Of a DNA stretch of 64,000 nucleotides, positions 50,975 through 61,867 are shown piece by piece. The notes below the pieces were generated by a model. That model did no database searches, was not told where the DNA came from, and was given only the letters and a program-made list of their open reading frames with translations. This stretch comes from Rhynchopus sp. YZ270_cl-10 (lineage: Eukaryota > Euglenozoa > Diplonemea > Diplonemida > Diplonemidae), in the NCBI GenBank assembly GCA_964035575.1, contig OZ037885.1, positions 1,178,001 to 1,242,000 of the forward strand, read 5' to 3'. The stretch's first letter is position 1; every line of letters begins with the position of its first letter. The translations under genes were made by a program, and so were the position numbers.

Positions 50975-52708
50975 ATGCATCTGCCGCGCTGGCTTGATGC
51001 TGCGCTGTCGCTGGACGGAACGCTCTGCACGAAGGAGCGGAAGAAACGCGAGCTGTTCTTTGCGATTAACTGTCTTACGTTTTTGGCCGTCATGACCATT
51101 ACACCGATAACACTCAACCGCACGGACCAAACGCTGCGGATGTGGTCATTTGCTCAGTTCTGGGTGACATCCATCACGGGTACCCTTCTGGTCTGCTGCA
51201 AGGTCAAGCTGTCGACACGTGCTGTGGTGGGGGTAGCGTACTCCTATGTCCTGTGCATTGTGGGCGCGGACCTGCTCGCACGGTGTGTTGGGCACACATT
51301 CTGGACGCCCCTGGTGCTGGTGGTGGACCTGCTTCTTGTCATGCAGGTGCCGACACGGTTCACCGCAGGTCTCGTCTGTGTTTTGCTGCTGTGGCTTGCA
51401 GTGCTGTGTTTAGAGGAATTGACCAGGTTTGGGCTGTTGGACCTACCTGGTCTTGTTCCCCAAGATGGGGAGAACGGAAGAAGGGCGCTCGTATTGCAAA
51501 CAACAAACTGTACACTGTACCCGTGCACGAAACCGTCGTTAACAATGTCGTTGACTGCCGCGTTCGTCTTTGTGATTGACTTTGTCGCAACGCGATTCTT
51601 TGCGCAGGCGATCCTGAAGGAGCAGGCAACGATGCAGCGGACGATCAGCACTGTGCAGGAGATTGCGTCGCTGCTTGCGGGGTACGACGTGGAGGGGGTT
51701 GCGGAGATGCTGAAGGTTCACGAGGCTGCGCTGCCTGAGGGGATGAGGGACGCACTGCAGAGTATAGAGGAGAACCTGCGGAAGTACAAAGCCTACCTCC
51801 CGCAGACGTGTCTGCCGTTTCACAAAGACAACGAGTCCGAGTCTGAATGTATTGGAGACACTTTGGAATGCTCTGTGGCGTCACGCAGCACACTCCCATC
51901 CATGCGTCTGCAGCCCCTCGGCCTCTCGCTCGCAAACGCAACCCTGCTGACACTTAACATCAAAGACACCCTGCGCCGCCTGGAGGACGACACAGTGAGC
52001 TTCTCGGACCTCTTCTCCACGCTCCTCCTCAAGACGCTGCACGCAACGGAGACGCGGCGTGGGATGGTCGACGTCTTTGTTGGGGACAGGATACACTGCT
52101 CCTTTAACACATCGAAGACGTGCGTCTCGCACGCAACGTCTGCACTGCATTCCGCTACGCTGCTCTGCCGTGACGCCGTCTCGCCGCACATCAACATTGC
52201 TATCGCCACTGGCAAGGTGTTGCGTGGCGACATGGGGTGTCAGGTGATGCGTCGCTTCAGCATGGTTGGCACCCTCGTACGCGACGTGAACGTGCTGGAA
52301 CGTGTCTGCCATGTCCTACGCTGCACGGTGCTCTGCAACCGCTTCTGCTTCAGCGATGCGGAGTGCGAGCACCACCTACGTCTCGTCCCCTGCAAGGTGG
52401 AGCTTGCTGCAGGCTGCGAGCCTGAAGCAATCGCTGAGTTGGTGGTGGGCACGGCGGCCCTGGTGTCTCAATCAGGTGACGAGTGGATGTACGTCATCGG
52501 CACCAAGAAGGACTGGGAGGACTACAACACTGCAGTGCGCCGCTTCATGAAGGGCGAGTCCTCTGCACAGGATGTGGCAGCTGAGGCCGAGAAGCAGGCT
52601 TCCGCAAGCGACGTGGCAGTGCACGTGCTGCCGTCTCCAGCGGGATGCGACGTCCTGAGCCTGCCTGTGCACAAAAGAGCTGCATACACCAAGGAGTTTT
52701 ATCTCTAA
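50975..52708 (+). CDS. Six-TM protein with divergent class III nucleotide-cyclase domain, copy 1
   Basis: 577 aa from ATG 50975; the frame continues upstream only to a TTG. Hydrophobic segments at about 28-48, 58-78, 83-104, 110-128, 130-152 and 190-214 are followed by a helical linker (about 215-280) and a class III adenylate/guanylate-cyclase-like domain (about 320-500). Recognisable parts are ATLLTLNIKDTLRRL, VDVFVGDRIHC (second metal Asp370), INIAIATGKVLRGDMG and RRFSMVGTLVRDVNVLERV. The first metal position aligns with Asn327 rather than Asp. The class makes cAMP or cGMP, but with this substitution activity is uncertain; it may act as a heterodimer or pseudo-cyclase. Neighbours are two near-copies and a cyclic-nucleotide-gated channel. 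Confidence 0.8.
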   Translation: MHLPRWLDAALSLDGTLCTKERKKRELFFAINCLTFLAVMTITPITLNRTDQTLRMWSFAQFWVTSITGTLLVCCKVKLSTRAVVGVAYSYVLCIVGADLLARCVGHTFWTPLVLVVDLLLVMQVPTRFTAGLVCVLLLWLAVLCLEELTRFGLLDLPGLVPQDGENGRRALVLQTTNCTLYPCTKPSLTMSLTAAFVFVIDFVATRFFAQAILKEQATMQRTISTVQEIASLLAGYDVEGVAEMLKVHEAALPEGMRDALQSIEENLRKYKAYLPQTCLPFHKDNESESECIGDTLECSVASRSTLPSMRLQPLGLSLANATLLTLNIKDTLRRLEDDTVSFSDLFSTLLLKTLHATETRRGMVDVFVGDRIHCSFNTSKTCVSHATSALHSATLLCRDAVSPHINIAIATGKVLRGDMGCQVMRRFSMVGTLVRDVNVLERVCHVLRCTVLCNRFCFSDAECEHHLRLVPCKVELAAGCEPEAIAELVVGTAALVSQSGDEWMYVIGTKKDWEDYNTAVRRFMKGESSAQDVAAEAEKQASASDVAVHVLPSPAGCDVLSLPVHKRAAYTKEFYL

Positions 52709-53272
52709 CAAGTAAATGGTCCATGTGTTGCAAGGATGCCCGAGAGTGTCAAGCTTTCTCTCCGGCGCTCTTTCAGGGCATGGGTAATGCCGTTTGTAAG
52801 TTTTCTATCCCTGCAAAGGTGTATCATGACCCACTAGGGGGCACACTGTAGCGTTTCTTGGGTGCACGACAATACAATATGGTAACATTTAGAGCACCTC
52901 CGACTTCCGTCGGTTCAGGTTTCCTAACAATATCCTAAACAAATGTTTCGATTTCCCAACAAGTGTTCAGGATAGAAAAAACAATGCACCCTTCTTTTTC
53001 TTGGAGTCTTAACACGAGAATGCAACCAAACGATGAAATTGGTCTCACTACCTACTGCCTCGTCCCGCAACAGATCCGCAAGTGTCGATGACAAAAAAAA
53101 TCTGCTCGAATCCTGTTCCTTTTGATTGAAAGTGTTCGTGGTTGTATTCTTTGGAAGGTGGTATTCTTTATTTCACCACACTTCACCCCACAGACAGCGA
53201 CGTATTTCATGATACTAAAATACATTGCAGAGGAAGCCAAATAGTGTTCGCATCTTTGAGACGTGTGTGAGG
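52709..53272. other. Spacer between cyclase copies 1 and 2
   Basis: 560 bp, mostly duplicated after copies 2 and 3. It includes a CACTAGGGGGCACACTGTAG block and a short hairpin CCGAC-TTCC-GTCGG (about 52907-52920). CCCACAG ends at 53193, 80 nt before the next ATG. Confidence 0.6.
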
Positions 53273-55006
53273 ATGCATCTGCCGCGCTGGCTTGATGCTG
53301 CGCTGTCGCTGGACGGAACGCTCTGCACGAAGGAGCGGAAGAAACGCGAGCTGTTCCTTGCGATTAACTGTCTTACGTTTTTGGCCATCATGACCATTAC
53401 ACCGATAAAGCTCAACCGCACGGAACAAACGCTGCGGATGTGGGCATTTGCTCAGTTCTGCGTGACATCCATTACGGGTACCCTTCTGGTCTGCTGCAAG
53501 GTCAAGCTGTCGACACGTGCTGTGGTGGGGGTAGCGTACTCCTATGTCCTGTGCATTGTGGGCGCGGACCTGCTCGCACGGTGTGTTGGGAACACATTCT
53601 GGACGCCTCTGGTGCTGGTGGTGGACCTGCTTCTTGTCATGCAAGTGCCGACACGGTTCACTGCAGGTCTCGTCTGTGTCTTGCTGCTGTGGCTTGCAGT
53701 GCTGTGTTTAGAGGAATTGACCAGGTTTGGGCTGTTGGACCTACCTGGTCTTGTTCCCCAAGATGGGGAGAACGGAAGAAGGGCGCTCGTATTGCAAACA
53801 ACAAACTGTACACTGTACCCGTGCACGAAACCGTCGTTAACAATGTCGTTGACTGCCGCGTTCGTCTTTGTGATTGACTTTGTCGCAACGCGATTCTTTG
53901 CGCAGGCGATCCTGAAGGAGCAGGCAACGATGCAGCGGACGATCAGCACTGTGCAGGAGATTGCGTCGCTGCTTGCGGGGTACGACGTGGAGGGGGTTGC
54001 GGAGATGCTGAAGGTTCACGAGGCTGCGCTGCCTGAGGGGATGAGGGACGCACTGCAGAGTATAGAGGAGAACCTGCGGAAGTACAAAGCCTACCTCCCG
54101 CAGACGTGTCTGCCGTTTCACAAAGACAACGAGTCCGAGTCTGAATGTATTGGAGACACTTTGGAATGCTCTGTGGCGTCACGCAGCACACTCCCATCCA
54201 TGCGTCTGCAGCCCCTCGGCCTCTCGCTCGCAAACGCAACCCTGCTGACACTTAACATCAAAGACACCCTGCGCCGCCTGGAGGACGACACAGTGAGCTT
54301 CTCGGACCTCTTCTCCACGCTCCTCCTCAAGACGCTGCACGCAACGGAGACGCGGCGTGGGATGGTCGACGTCTTTGTTGGGGACAGGATACACTGCTCC
54401 TTTAACACATCGAAGACGTGCGTCTCGCACGCAACGTCTGCACTGCATTCCGCTACGCTGCTCTGCCGTGACGCCGTCTCGCCGCACATCAACATTGCTA
54501 TCGCCACTGGCAAGGTGTTGCGTGGCGACATGGGGTGTCAGGTGATGCGTCGCTTCAGCATGGTTGGCACCCTCGTACGCGACGTGAACGTGCTGGAACG
54601 TGTCTGCCATGTCCTACGCTGCACGGTGCTCTGCAACCGCTTCTGCTTCAGCGATGCGGAGTGCGAGCACCACCTACGTCTCGTCCCCTGCAAGGTGGAG
54701 CTTGCTGCAGGCTGCGAGCCTGAAGCAATCGCGGAGTTGGTGGTGGGCACGGCGGCCCTGGTGTCTCAATCAGGTGACGAGTGGATGTACGTCATCGGCG
54801 CCAAGAAGGACTGGGAGGACTACAACACTGCAGTGCGCCGCTTCATGAAGGGCGAGTCCTCTGCACAGGATGTGGCAGCTGAGGCCGAGAAGCAGGCTTC
54901 CGCAGGAGGCACGGCGGTGCACGTGCTGCCGTCTCCAGCAGGGTGCGACGTCCTGTGCCTGCCTGTGCACAAAAGAGCTGCATACACCAAGGGGTTTCAT
55001 CCCTGA
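53273..55006 (+). CDS. Six-TM protein with divergent class III nucleotide-cyclase domain, copy 2
   Basis: 577 aa, same architecture as copy 1. The central ~1 kb, from the extracellular loop through the cyclase domain, is almost identical at the nucleotide level to copies 1 and 3, synonymous sites included. Differences cluster in TM1-TM3 (for example LAIMTITPIKLNRTEQ) and the C-terminus (ASAGGTAVHV, ending KGFHP). This points to recent duplication or continuing gene conversion. The Asn327 and Asp370 features are retained. Confidence 0.8.
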   Translation: MHLPRWLDAALSLDGTLCTKERKKRELFLAINCLTFLAIMTITPIKLNRTEQTLRMWAFAQFCVTSITGTLLVCCKVKLSTRAVVGVAYSYVLCIVGADLLARCVGNTFWTPLVLVVDLLLVMQVPTRFTAGLVCVLLLWLAVLCLEELTRFGLLDLPGLVPQDGENGRRALVLQTTNCTLYPCTKPSLTMSLTAAFVFVIDFVATRFFAQAILKEQATMQRTISTVQEIASLLAGYDVEGVAEMLKVHEAALPEGMRDALQSIEENLRKYKAYLPQTCLPFHKDNESESECIGDTLECSVASRSTLPSMRLQPLGLSLANATLLTLNIKDTLRRLEDDTVSFSDLFSTLLLKTLHATETRRGMVDVFVGDRIHCSFNTSKTCVSHATSALHSATLLCRDAVSPHINIAIATGKVLRGDMGCQVMRRFSMVGTLVRDVNVLERVCHVLRCTVLCNRFCFSDAECEHHLRLVPCKVELAAGCEPEAIAELVVGTAALVSQSGDEWMYVIGAKKDWEDYNTAVRRFMKGESSAQDVAAEAEKQASAGGTAVHVLPSPAGCDVLCLPVHKRAAYTKGFHP

Positions 55007-55525
55007 CAACGTAATTCAAAGTCAGTAAATGGTCCATGTGTTGTAAAGAGTACTGTTCGTAAGTTTTCTATCCCTGCAAAGGTGTGGCATGACCCACTAG
55101 GGGGCACACTGTAGCGTTTCTTGGGTGCACCACAATACAATATGGTAACATTGAGGGCACCTCCGATTTCCGTCGGTTCAGGTTTCCTAACAATATCCTA
55201 AACAAATGTTTCGATTTCCCAACAAGTGTTCAGGATAGAAAAAACAATGCACCCTTCTTTTTCTTGGAGTCTTAACACGAAACCAAACGATGAAATTGGT
55301 CTCACTACCTACTGCCTCGTCCCGCAACAGATCCGCAAGTGTCGATGACAAAAAAATCTGCTCGAATCCTGTTCCTTTTGATTGAAAGTGTTCGTGGTTG
55401 TATTCTTTGGAAGGTGTTCTTTATTTCACCACACTTCACCCCACAGGCAGCGACGTATTTCATGATACTAAAATACATTGCAGAGGAAGCCAAATAGTGT
55501 TCGCATCTTTGAGACGTGTGTGAGG
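55007..55525. other. Spacer between cyclase copies 2 and 3
   Basis: 520 bp, nearly identical to the preceding spacer apart from small deletions. The hairpin reads CCGAT-TTCC-GTCGG here, so a G-C pair becomes G-U and the stem is kept. CACAG ends at 55446, 79 nt before the next ATG. Confidence 0.6.
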
Positions 55526-57259
55526 ATGCATCTGCCGCGCTGGCTTGATGCTGCGCTGTCGCTGGACGGAACGCTCTGCACGAAGGAGCGGAAGAAACGC
55601 GAGCTGTTCTTTGCGATTAACTGTCTTACGTTTGTGTCCGTCATGATCATTACACCGATAACACTCAACCGCACGGAACAAATGCTGCGGATGTGGACGA
55701 TTGCTCAGTTCTGCGTGACATCCATTACGGGTACCCTTCTGGTCTGCTGCAAGGTCAAGCTGTCGACACGTGCTGTGGTGGGGGTAGCGTACTCCTATGT
55801 CCTGTGCATTGTGGGCGCGGACCTGCTCGCGCGGTGTGTTGGGGGCACATTCTGGACGCCTCTGGTGCTGGTGGTGGACCTGCTTCTTGTCATGCAAGTG
55901 CCGACACGGTTCACTGCAGGTCTCGTCTGTGTTTTGCTGCTGTGGCTTGCAGTGCTGTGTTTAGAGGAATTGACCAGGTTTGGGCTGTTGGACCTACCTG
56001 GTCTTGTTCCCCAAGATGGGGAGAACGGAAGGAGGGCGCTCGTATTGCAAGCAACGAACTGCACACTGTACCCGTGCACGAAACCGTCGTTAACAATGTC
56101 GTTGACTGCCGCGTTCGTCTTTGTGATTGACTTTGTCGCAACGCGATTCTTTGCGCAGGCGATCCTGAAGGAGCAGGCAACGATGCAGCGTACGATCAGC
56201 ACTGTGCAGGAGATTGCGTCGCTGCTTGCGGGGTACGACGTGGAGGGGGTTGCGGAGATGCTGAAGGTTCACGAGGCTGCGCTGCCTGAGGGGATGAGGG
56301 ACGCACTGCAGAGTATAGAGGAGAACCTGCGGAAGTACAAGGCATACCTCCCACAGACGTGTCTGCCGTTTTATAAGGACAACGAGTCGGAGTCTGAATG
56401 TATTGGAGACACTTTGGAATGCTCTGTGGCGTCACGCAGCACACTCCCATCCATGCGTCTGCAGCCCCTCGGCCTCTCGCTCGCAAACGCAACCCTGCTG
56501 ACACTTAACATCAAAGACACCCTGCGCCGCCTGGAGGACGACACAGTGAGCTTCTCGGACCTCTTCTCCACGCTCCTCCTCAAGACGCTGCACGCAACGG
56601 AGACGCGGCGTGGGATGGTCGACGTCTTTGTTGGGGACAGGATACACTGCTCCTTTAACACATCGAAGACGTGCGTCTCGCACGCAACGTCTGCACTGCA
56701 TTCCGCTACGCTGCTCTGCCGTGACGCCGTCTCGCCGCACATCAACATTGCTATCGCCACTGGCAAGGTGTTGCGTGGCGACATGGGGTGCCAGGTGATG
56801 CGTCGGTTCAGCATGGTTGGCACCCTCGTACGCGACGTGAACGTGCTGGAACGTGTCTGCCATGTCCTACGCTGCACGGTGCTCTGCAACCGCTTCTGCT
56901 TCAGCGATGCGGAGTGCGAGCACCACCTACGTCTCGTCCCCTGCAAGGTGGAGCTTGCTGCAGGCTGCGAGCCTGAAGCAATCGCGGAGTTGGTGGTGGG
57001 CACGGCGGCCCTGGTGTCTCAATCAGGTGACGAGTGGATGTACGTCATCGGCGCCAAGAAGGACTGGGAGGACTACAACACTGCAGTGCGCCGCTTCATG
57101 AAGGGCGAGTCCTCTGCACAGGATGTGGCAGCTGAGGCCGAGAAGCAGGCTTCCGCAAGCGACGTGGCAGTGCACGTGCTGCCGTCTCCAGCGGGATGCG
57201 ACGTCCTGAGCCTGCCTGTGCACAAAAGAGCTGCATACACCAAGGGGTTTCATCCCTGA
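55526..57259 (+). CDS. Six-TM protein with divergent class III nucleotide-cyclase domain, copy 3
   Basis: 577 aa, same architecture. TM1 differs most (FVSVMIITPITLNRTEQMLR), while the cyclase domain is identical to the other copies. The C-terminus combines ASDVAVHVLP of copy 1 with the KGFHP end of copy 2, a mosaic consistent with gene conversion. It lies 427 bp upstream of the cyclic-nucleotide-gated channel gene, whose regulation is a plausible job for its product (inference). Confidence 0.8.
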   Translation: MHLPRWLDAALSLDGTLCTKERKKRELFFAINCLTFVSVMIITPITLNRTEQMLRMWTIAQFCVTSITGTLLVCCKVKLSTRAVVGVAYSYVLCIVGADLLARCVGGTFWTPLVLVVDLLLVMQVPTRFTAGLVCVLLLWLAVLCLEELTRFGLLDLPGLVPQDGENGRRALVLQATNCTLYPCTKPSLTMSLTAAFVFVIDFVATRFFAQAILKEQATMQRTISTVQEIASLLAGYDVEGVAEMLKVHEAALPEGMRDALQSIEENLRKYKAYLPQTCLPFYKDNESESECIGDTLECSVASRSTLPSMRLQPLGLSLANATLLTLNIKDTLRRLEDDTVSFSDLFSTLLLKTLHATETRRGMVDVFVGDRIHCSFNTSKTCVSHATSALHSATLLCRDAVSPHINIAIATGKVLRGDMGCQVMRRFSMVGTLVRDVNVLERVCHVLRCTVLCNRFCFSDAECEHHLRLVPCKVELAAGCEPEAIAELVVGTAALVSQSGDEWMYVIGAKKDWEDYNTAVRRFMKGESSAQDVAAEAEKQASASDVAVHVLPSPAGCDVLSLPVHKRAAYTKGFHP

Positions 57260-57686
57260 CAACGTAATTCAAAGTCAGTAAATGGTCCATGTGTTGTAAG
57301 GAGTACCGTTCGTGAGTTCTATCCCTGCAAAGGTGTGGCATGACCCACTAGGGGGCACACTGTAGCGTTTCTTGGGCGCACCACAATACAATATGGTAAC
57401 ATTGAGGGCACCTCCGACTTCCGTCGGTTCAGGTTTCCCCAAAAAATCCGAAACAAAAATGCTTCAATTTCACAACAAGTGTTCAGGATACAAAAAACAG
57501 TGCACCCTTCTTTTTCTTGGAGTCTTAACACGATAATCGACCAACACTACCGGCATATTCTCTTTCTGTGGCTTTCTTTCACGATCTAAAAAAAACAAAC
57601 CACACTTTTTACAGAGGGTTTCTGCACTTTACACCCTCCTCTATTCCCCTTCTGACACCCGCTAGCCCCCTCATCCCCTTCTGGGG
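57260..57686. other. Spacer between cyclase copy 3 and CNG channel
   Basis: The first ~280 bp match the other cyclase 3' spacers (hairpin at about 57416-57429), then the sequence becomes unique. TTTTTACAG ends at 57614, 72 nt before the channel ATG, a candidate splice acceptor. Confidence 0.55.
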
Positions 57687-60473
57687 ATGGACCCCGACAA
57701 TGAGGAGACGGTGGTGGTGGAGGTGCCCGACCGGAAGGACCTGCGCACACCTATGGCTGCACTGTGTGCGGGACCACTCTCGGACTCTGGCATGGAGCTG
57801 ACCCGCGAGGCGACGATGAACAGGCATAATAGCGTCACTGCACCACCAGTCTTCAACAAAATACAACATGCAGTCCGCCGAGACATTCAAAGGAAACGTG
57901 TTGTCAAAGTCTTCGGTGGTGACACTACTGCGTTTCCAGTCAAACGAAGGCCAACAATTCTCGGCGATCCACGGAACTGGTTTGAACGGATCAGCATCGA
58001 GACCATAGACTTCTGGGTCTACTCCATCTCGATGCTCCTCCACATTGCGAACCTCACTATCGTGCCGTTTCGAGCGTTCATCACCCAAGAGGAGGACGCG
58101 CCGTTTTCTTCAACGAGTTGTGCGTATTTTGAGTTTTTTCTCGATGCCGCACAGCTTGCTGTAATGTGCTTCAAGGTGTTCCGACCCTACGAATTCCAAG
58201 GGGTTCGCATCCAAGAAACTTCCTTAACCTCACGACAATATTTTGAAACCGAGCTGATGATGGACGCCTTCATCGGAGTGCCTACCTCAATCCTCTCCTG
58301 GGGCCTGCTGCAAGGCAACCCTCTTCCACGACTTAACAAGCTTATGATCATTGGAATCTTCCATGACGCTAGAATGGTTGCCGAATCCCCTACCACGTGG
58401 CAACTATTTTCACCGTACATGGCAAACACCTTGGTACACCTTTTAACCGGGTTTTTTATTGTCCACGCCTTTTCTTGTTCATGGGTTTTGATTCTTCGTG
58501 CTGACTCAAACTGCACTGCAGACTGTCTCGGTGCGTTCATTGCACCGAACTCTATCATAGAAGGAGCCAGCTCGTGGGAGTTGTATCTCAAAGGGTTTGA
58601 ATGGACGTTGAAGCATATGGCCGGTTTTGGCGTGGTAGCCGGGTTTCCCCAGACCGATCATCAAACCGTTTTTATGCTTGCTGTTGCGATATGCGGGTTG
58701 TCCCTCTTCACGACGACGATTGCTTCCGTAGGGTCCTTCGTAATGCATATATCCTCCGTAGACCCGAAGGACCGACTTCGTGTCAAATTAGATGAAGTCA
58801 ATGCGGTCTTGGATAGGCAAAAGCTTCCACCAGAGTTTTGTTCAGAGGTGCGAGGGTATTACCGGCATGTCTTCAAGGTGTCGGGGCATGTAGGAATAAG
58901 TAGCATTCTCGATGATTTACCGGCGTCGTTGTACACAAGGGTGAACCATGAAGTAGGGAAGTCGATTCTTGATCGCATGCCTCTGTTCAAGGGGATAGAG
59001 CACAACGAGGTCGTGGACCGCCTGGTCGGCATGCTCACCCCAAAGGTCTTTCTCCCTGGGCTCGAGATTGTGTCCGTAGGGCAGAACTGCTCGGAAATGA
59101 TCATTCTCTGGAGTGGCGAGCTCAAGGTCATGTCTGCCGGCGGGCACACCCTCCAGATCCTGCAACCCGGTGAGAGCTACGGCGAGGTCGCGCTCCTTGC
59201 AAAGGTGAAGCGGCTGACCAGTGTAGTGACAACGCAGTTTTCGACGGTTTTTGTGTTGACCAGAAAGGTGTGCCCTTTTTGCAATTTTTTAAAACATCTT
59301 GTTGTCATTTCTAAAAAAAATATTGGGGCGCTGCAAAAAAACGAATTGAAAAAAGGCAAGAAGCTTGCTTGTTCTTTGAGTGCTCAATTGACCCCATTAT
59401 AAACACTCCAAAAAAAACAGGATTTCCAAGCTAGTATAGAAGAGTTCCCCGAGCTGATCGAGCATGTCAAAGGCTTCCGGTCTGCAATGGTAGAGCTACG
59501 GCGGAGTGGCTGCCCGCTGCCGGAGAGCAGCACCCTGAGGGACATGAAGCTTGCAAGCATGCGCAGCCTCAACGGCCAATCCGGCACTGCGACACGCCGC
59601 AGCAGCTACGCACCGTCCTCAGGGATGACACCACCGCACACACCACGACGACGGCAGACCCTCAGCTCAACAGGGCCCCTCACCCCTAGGCGCGCCAGCC
59701 TCACAGAGCCGCACGCACCCATCCGACGTTTCTCCGAATCTGCTGCCCTGCCAGTCCCCCCGCAGCTTCCTCCCCCTCCTCCTCCACTTCTCATCCCTGC
59801 TGCCTCTGTCGAGACATTCGACCACAGGGTGCCTAAACGTCTTTCAGAAGCTACAAAACACTTCGGCGACGGCAGCGACCTGCAAAGCGACACCAGCAGC
59901 ATGGAAGGAACCAACGGAGAGAAGAACGAATTCATGAAGTCCTACTCCGGCGAGACCGTCGGCGCCTTCCTCTTTGCCCCCGCAACAGGGCTGAGCAGCC
60001 GCAGCAGTGTCAGCAGCATCGGGTCTCTCTCTTCAAAAGGGTCAGTAGGGATGTCGCCTCGAGGCTCGTTTGGGTCAATCAACACTATGGCATCAAGCCG
60101 GAGAAATAAAAAACCCCCCGACGTCAAACCCCAACCCGGCAACCTAGGAGCGAACATCGCAACCTCGATGAGAAGAGATCCGGTCAAGGAAAGGGATCGG
60201 CTGAGACGGGCCATGTCTTCCTTTCATAAAGAGCGCCCCGACGTGGCTGGTGACAGTGGGAACAGCAAGTTTGCTCCAGTAACAGACTTCGAGCCTCAGG
60301 AGGTCGAAACAGTTAGCTCGCAACCCGACAGCTATGCACAGGAGATGGACGACCTCATCGACACCACAGACGACAGCGAGCCGCCCACACCTCGGTTCTT
60401 AAGGCACCTCTCGTCATCACTCAGCCCGAACGCAGCGGAAAGCAGTATCAAGATTAAGTCCAAGGGGCCTTGA
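57687..60473 (+). CDS. Cyclic-nucleotide-gated (CNG/HCN/KCNH-type) cation channel
   Basis: Exons 57687-59267 and 59421-60473 (153-bp intron, phase 0) give 877 aa. A six-TM core begins with S1 near 105-130 (TIDFWVYSISMLLHIANL). S4 is poor in basic residues (RLNKLMIIGIFHDARM). S5 is followed by the pore helix and filter WTLKHMAGFGVVAGF and S6 (VFMLAVAICGLSLFTTTIAS). A C-linker (about 375-430) leads to a cyclic-nucleotide-binding domain (about 435-545) with LFKGIEHNEVVDRL and the phosphate-binding cassette GESYGEVALL...KRLTSV, in which the key Glu and Arg are present; its last helix DFQASIEEFPELIEHV comes from exon 2. The long tail is Ser/Pro-rich and probably phosphorylated. It is a plasma-membrane or flagellar-membrane channel opened or modulated by cAMP or cGMP; proximity to three cyclase genes fits this. 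The filter is GFGV rather than GYGD. Confidence 0.9.
59268..59420 (+). other. Intron, 153 bp, CNG channel gene
   Basis: GTGTGC donor and AAAACAG acceptor, phase 0, between VLTRK and DFQASIEEF, a junction typical of CNBD C-helices. Retention would add 44 residues and then stop at 59400-59402, truncating the CNBD C-helix and tail. Confidence 0.9.
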
Positions 60474-61129
60474 GGGCGTGAGGAGAAGTTGGATGAACGT
60501 TTTAAAAAAAAATTTCATCTTCTCCCAAGGCTGGCTCTCAGGAGGCTTCGTATCTTACTTTAAAAAAAGCAGTCGGATCGCAAGACCCGGCCTGCCCACA
60601 CAGAAGAGGAGCCGTGGTAGGGCAGTGGCAAATTTAAAAAAAAAAATGTTTTCGCGCATTAACCCTATACCTCCCAAGCCATTTTTTCAAGCCACTTTTG
60701 AGTTTTGGTTTTTGGGGCTCTCCAACCGGTAAGGGGACCCCAGATGCAAATTTTTGATCGTACCTGGCCGCAATTGAAAGATTTTGAACACGGCTTTCAA
60801 TTCCATTTTTTTAAGTTTTTTTTCGAAAAAAAATGTTATCCCCAAAATGAGGTGAACATAAAATCCACTTTTTGGTTTTTGACTAATTCGGCCGGCCGAG
60901 GAAAAACCCGTAAATTATTGCTGTCCGAAAATGGCGTTATTTGAAAGATTGATCACAAAATCTTTTCAAAGAAAAAAAAATCGAGCAAAAAGTCCTAGTA
61001 GAACTCAACTTATATGAGTGCAGCTCTGTTAGCAGCCATGTCTAAAACGGGTTTCCTTAACGATTTACTGGGTGATTTATAAAGTTGTTAAAATAAAACT
61101 AAATAATTATTTTACCCCCAAAAATTTCC

Positions 61130-61625
61130 CCCAGGTAACAACCATTTGGTAACAAAATAATTATTTTGTAAAATTAAAATAAAAATGTATCTGGCCCAGG
61201 TAACAAACCCAGAAAACTGTAAAATAAAAATTGGAAAAAAAAACATCACCTCTCGCCTGACGTGTGATGATGGTGGTGAGGGTCAAAAAAATTTCCGGTG
61301 GTAGAACCGTAGTTGAACCACGGGATGGCCCTGGGTAACTGATCGCACCATAAAATCCTTTGCCTGCGGCGCCATTTTTCATTTTTGCTCCGCTTTCGTT
61401 GAGTGACTCCGTAGTGTGAAAGCTATATTTTTACACCGTACCCTGATTTTTTTTCGCCTGCGGCGCCATTTTATAAGAAGGTCCAGGTAACTGTTACTGT
61501 TATTTGTAAAAATAAAAAATATAAAAATCCGGAGGAAGAAGATGCCAGGTAACAAAACCGGAAAACTGTTTGTTACTAAAAAATAAAATTCGCATTTTTC
61601 GGAGACACCCCCAGGTTACTATAAC
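61130..61625. repeat. Interspersed CCAGGTAACAA/T motifs
   Basis: CCAGGTAAC or close variants recur at about 61131, 61197, 61487 and 61548, several followed by an AAACCNGAAAACTGT word. Also CTGCGGCGCCATTTT at 61365 and 61459. They lie inside the piggyBac-like element. Confidence 0.5.
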
Positions 61626-61867
61626 AACAATCTGAATCACCCAGTACACTGAAACATGGCTAAAAACGTAAAAAATGGGCGATTTTTCACAATTTGGGCA
61701 TCTCCTGAGGTCGAAAGCCCCCAGAATGGGTCAGAACGACCCTGTGACCCGAAAATCCATGAAAAAAGCACCCCGAAATACGAAAAAACAGTGAACATTC
61801 GGCTTACTGTGTGCTCTGCCTAGGTCGTGAGTGTGGGGTGTTTTTGTGGTTTTGGTGGCAACTCGCC

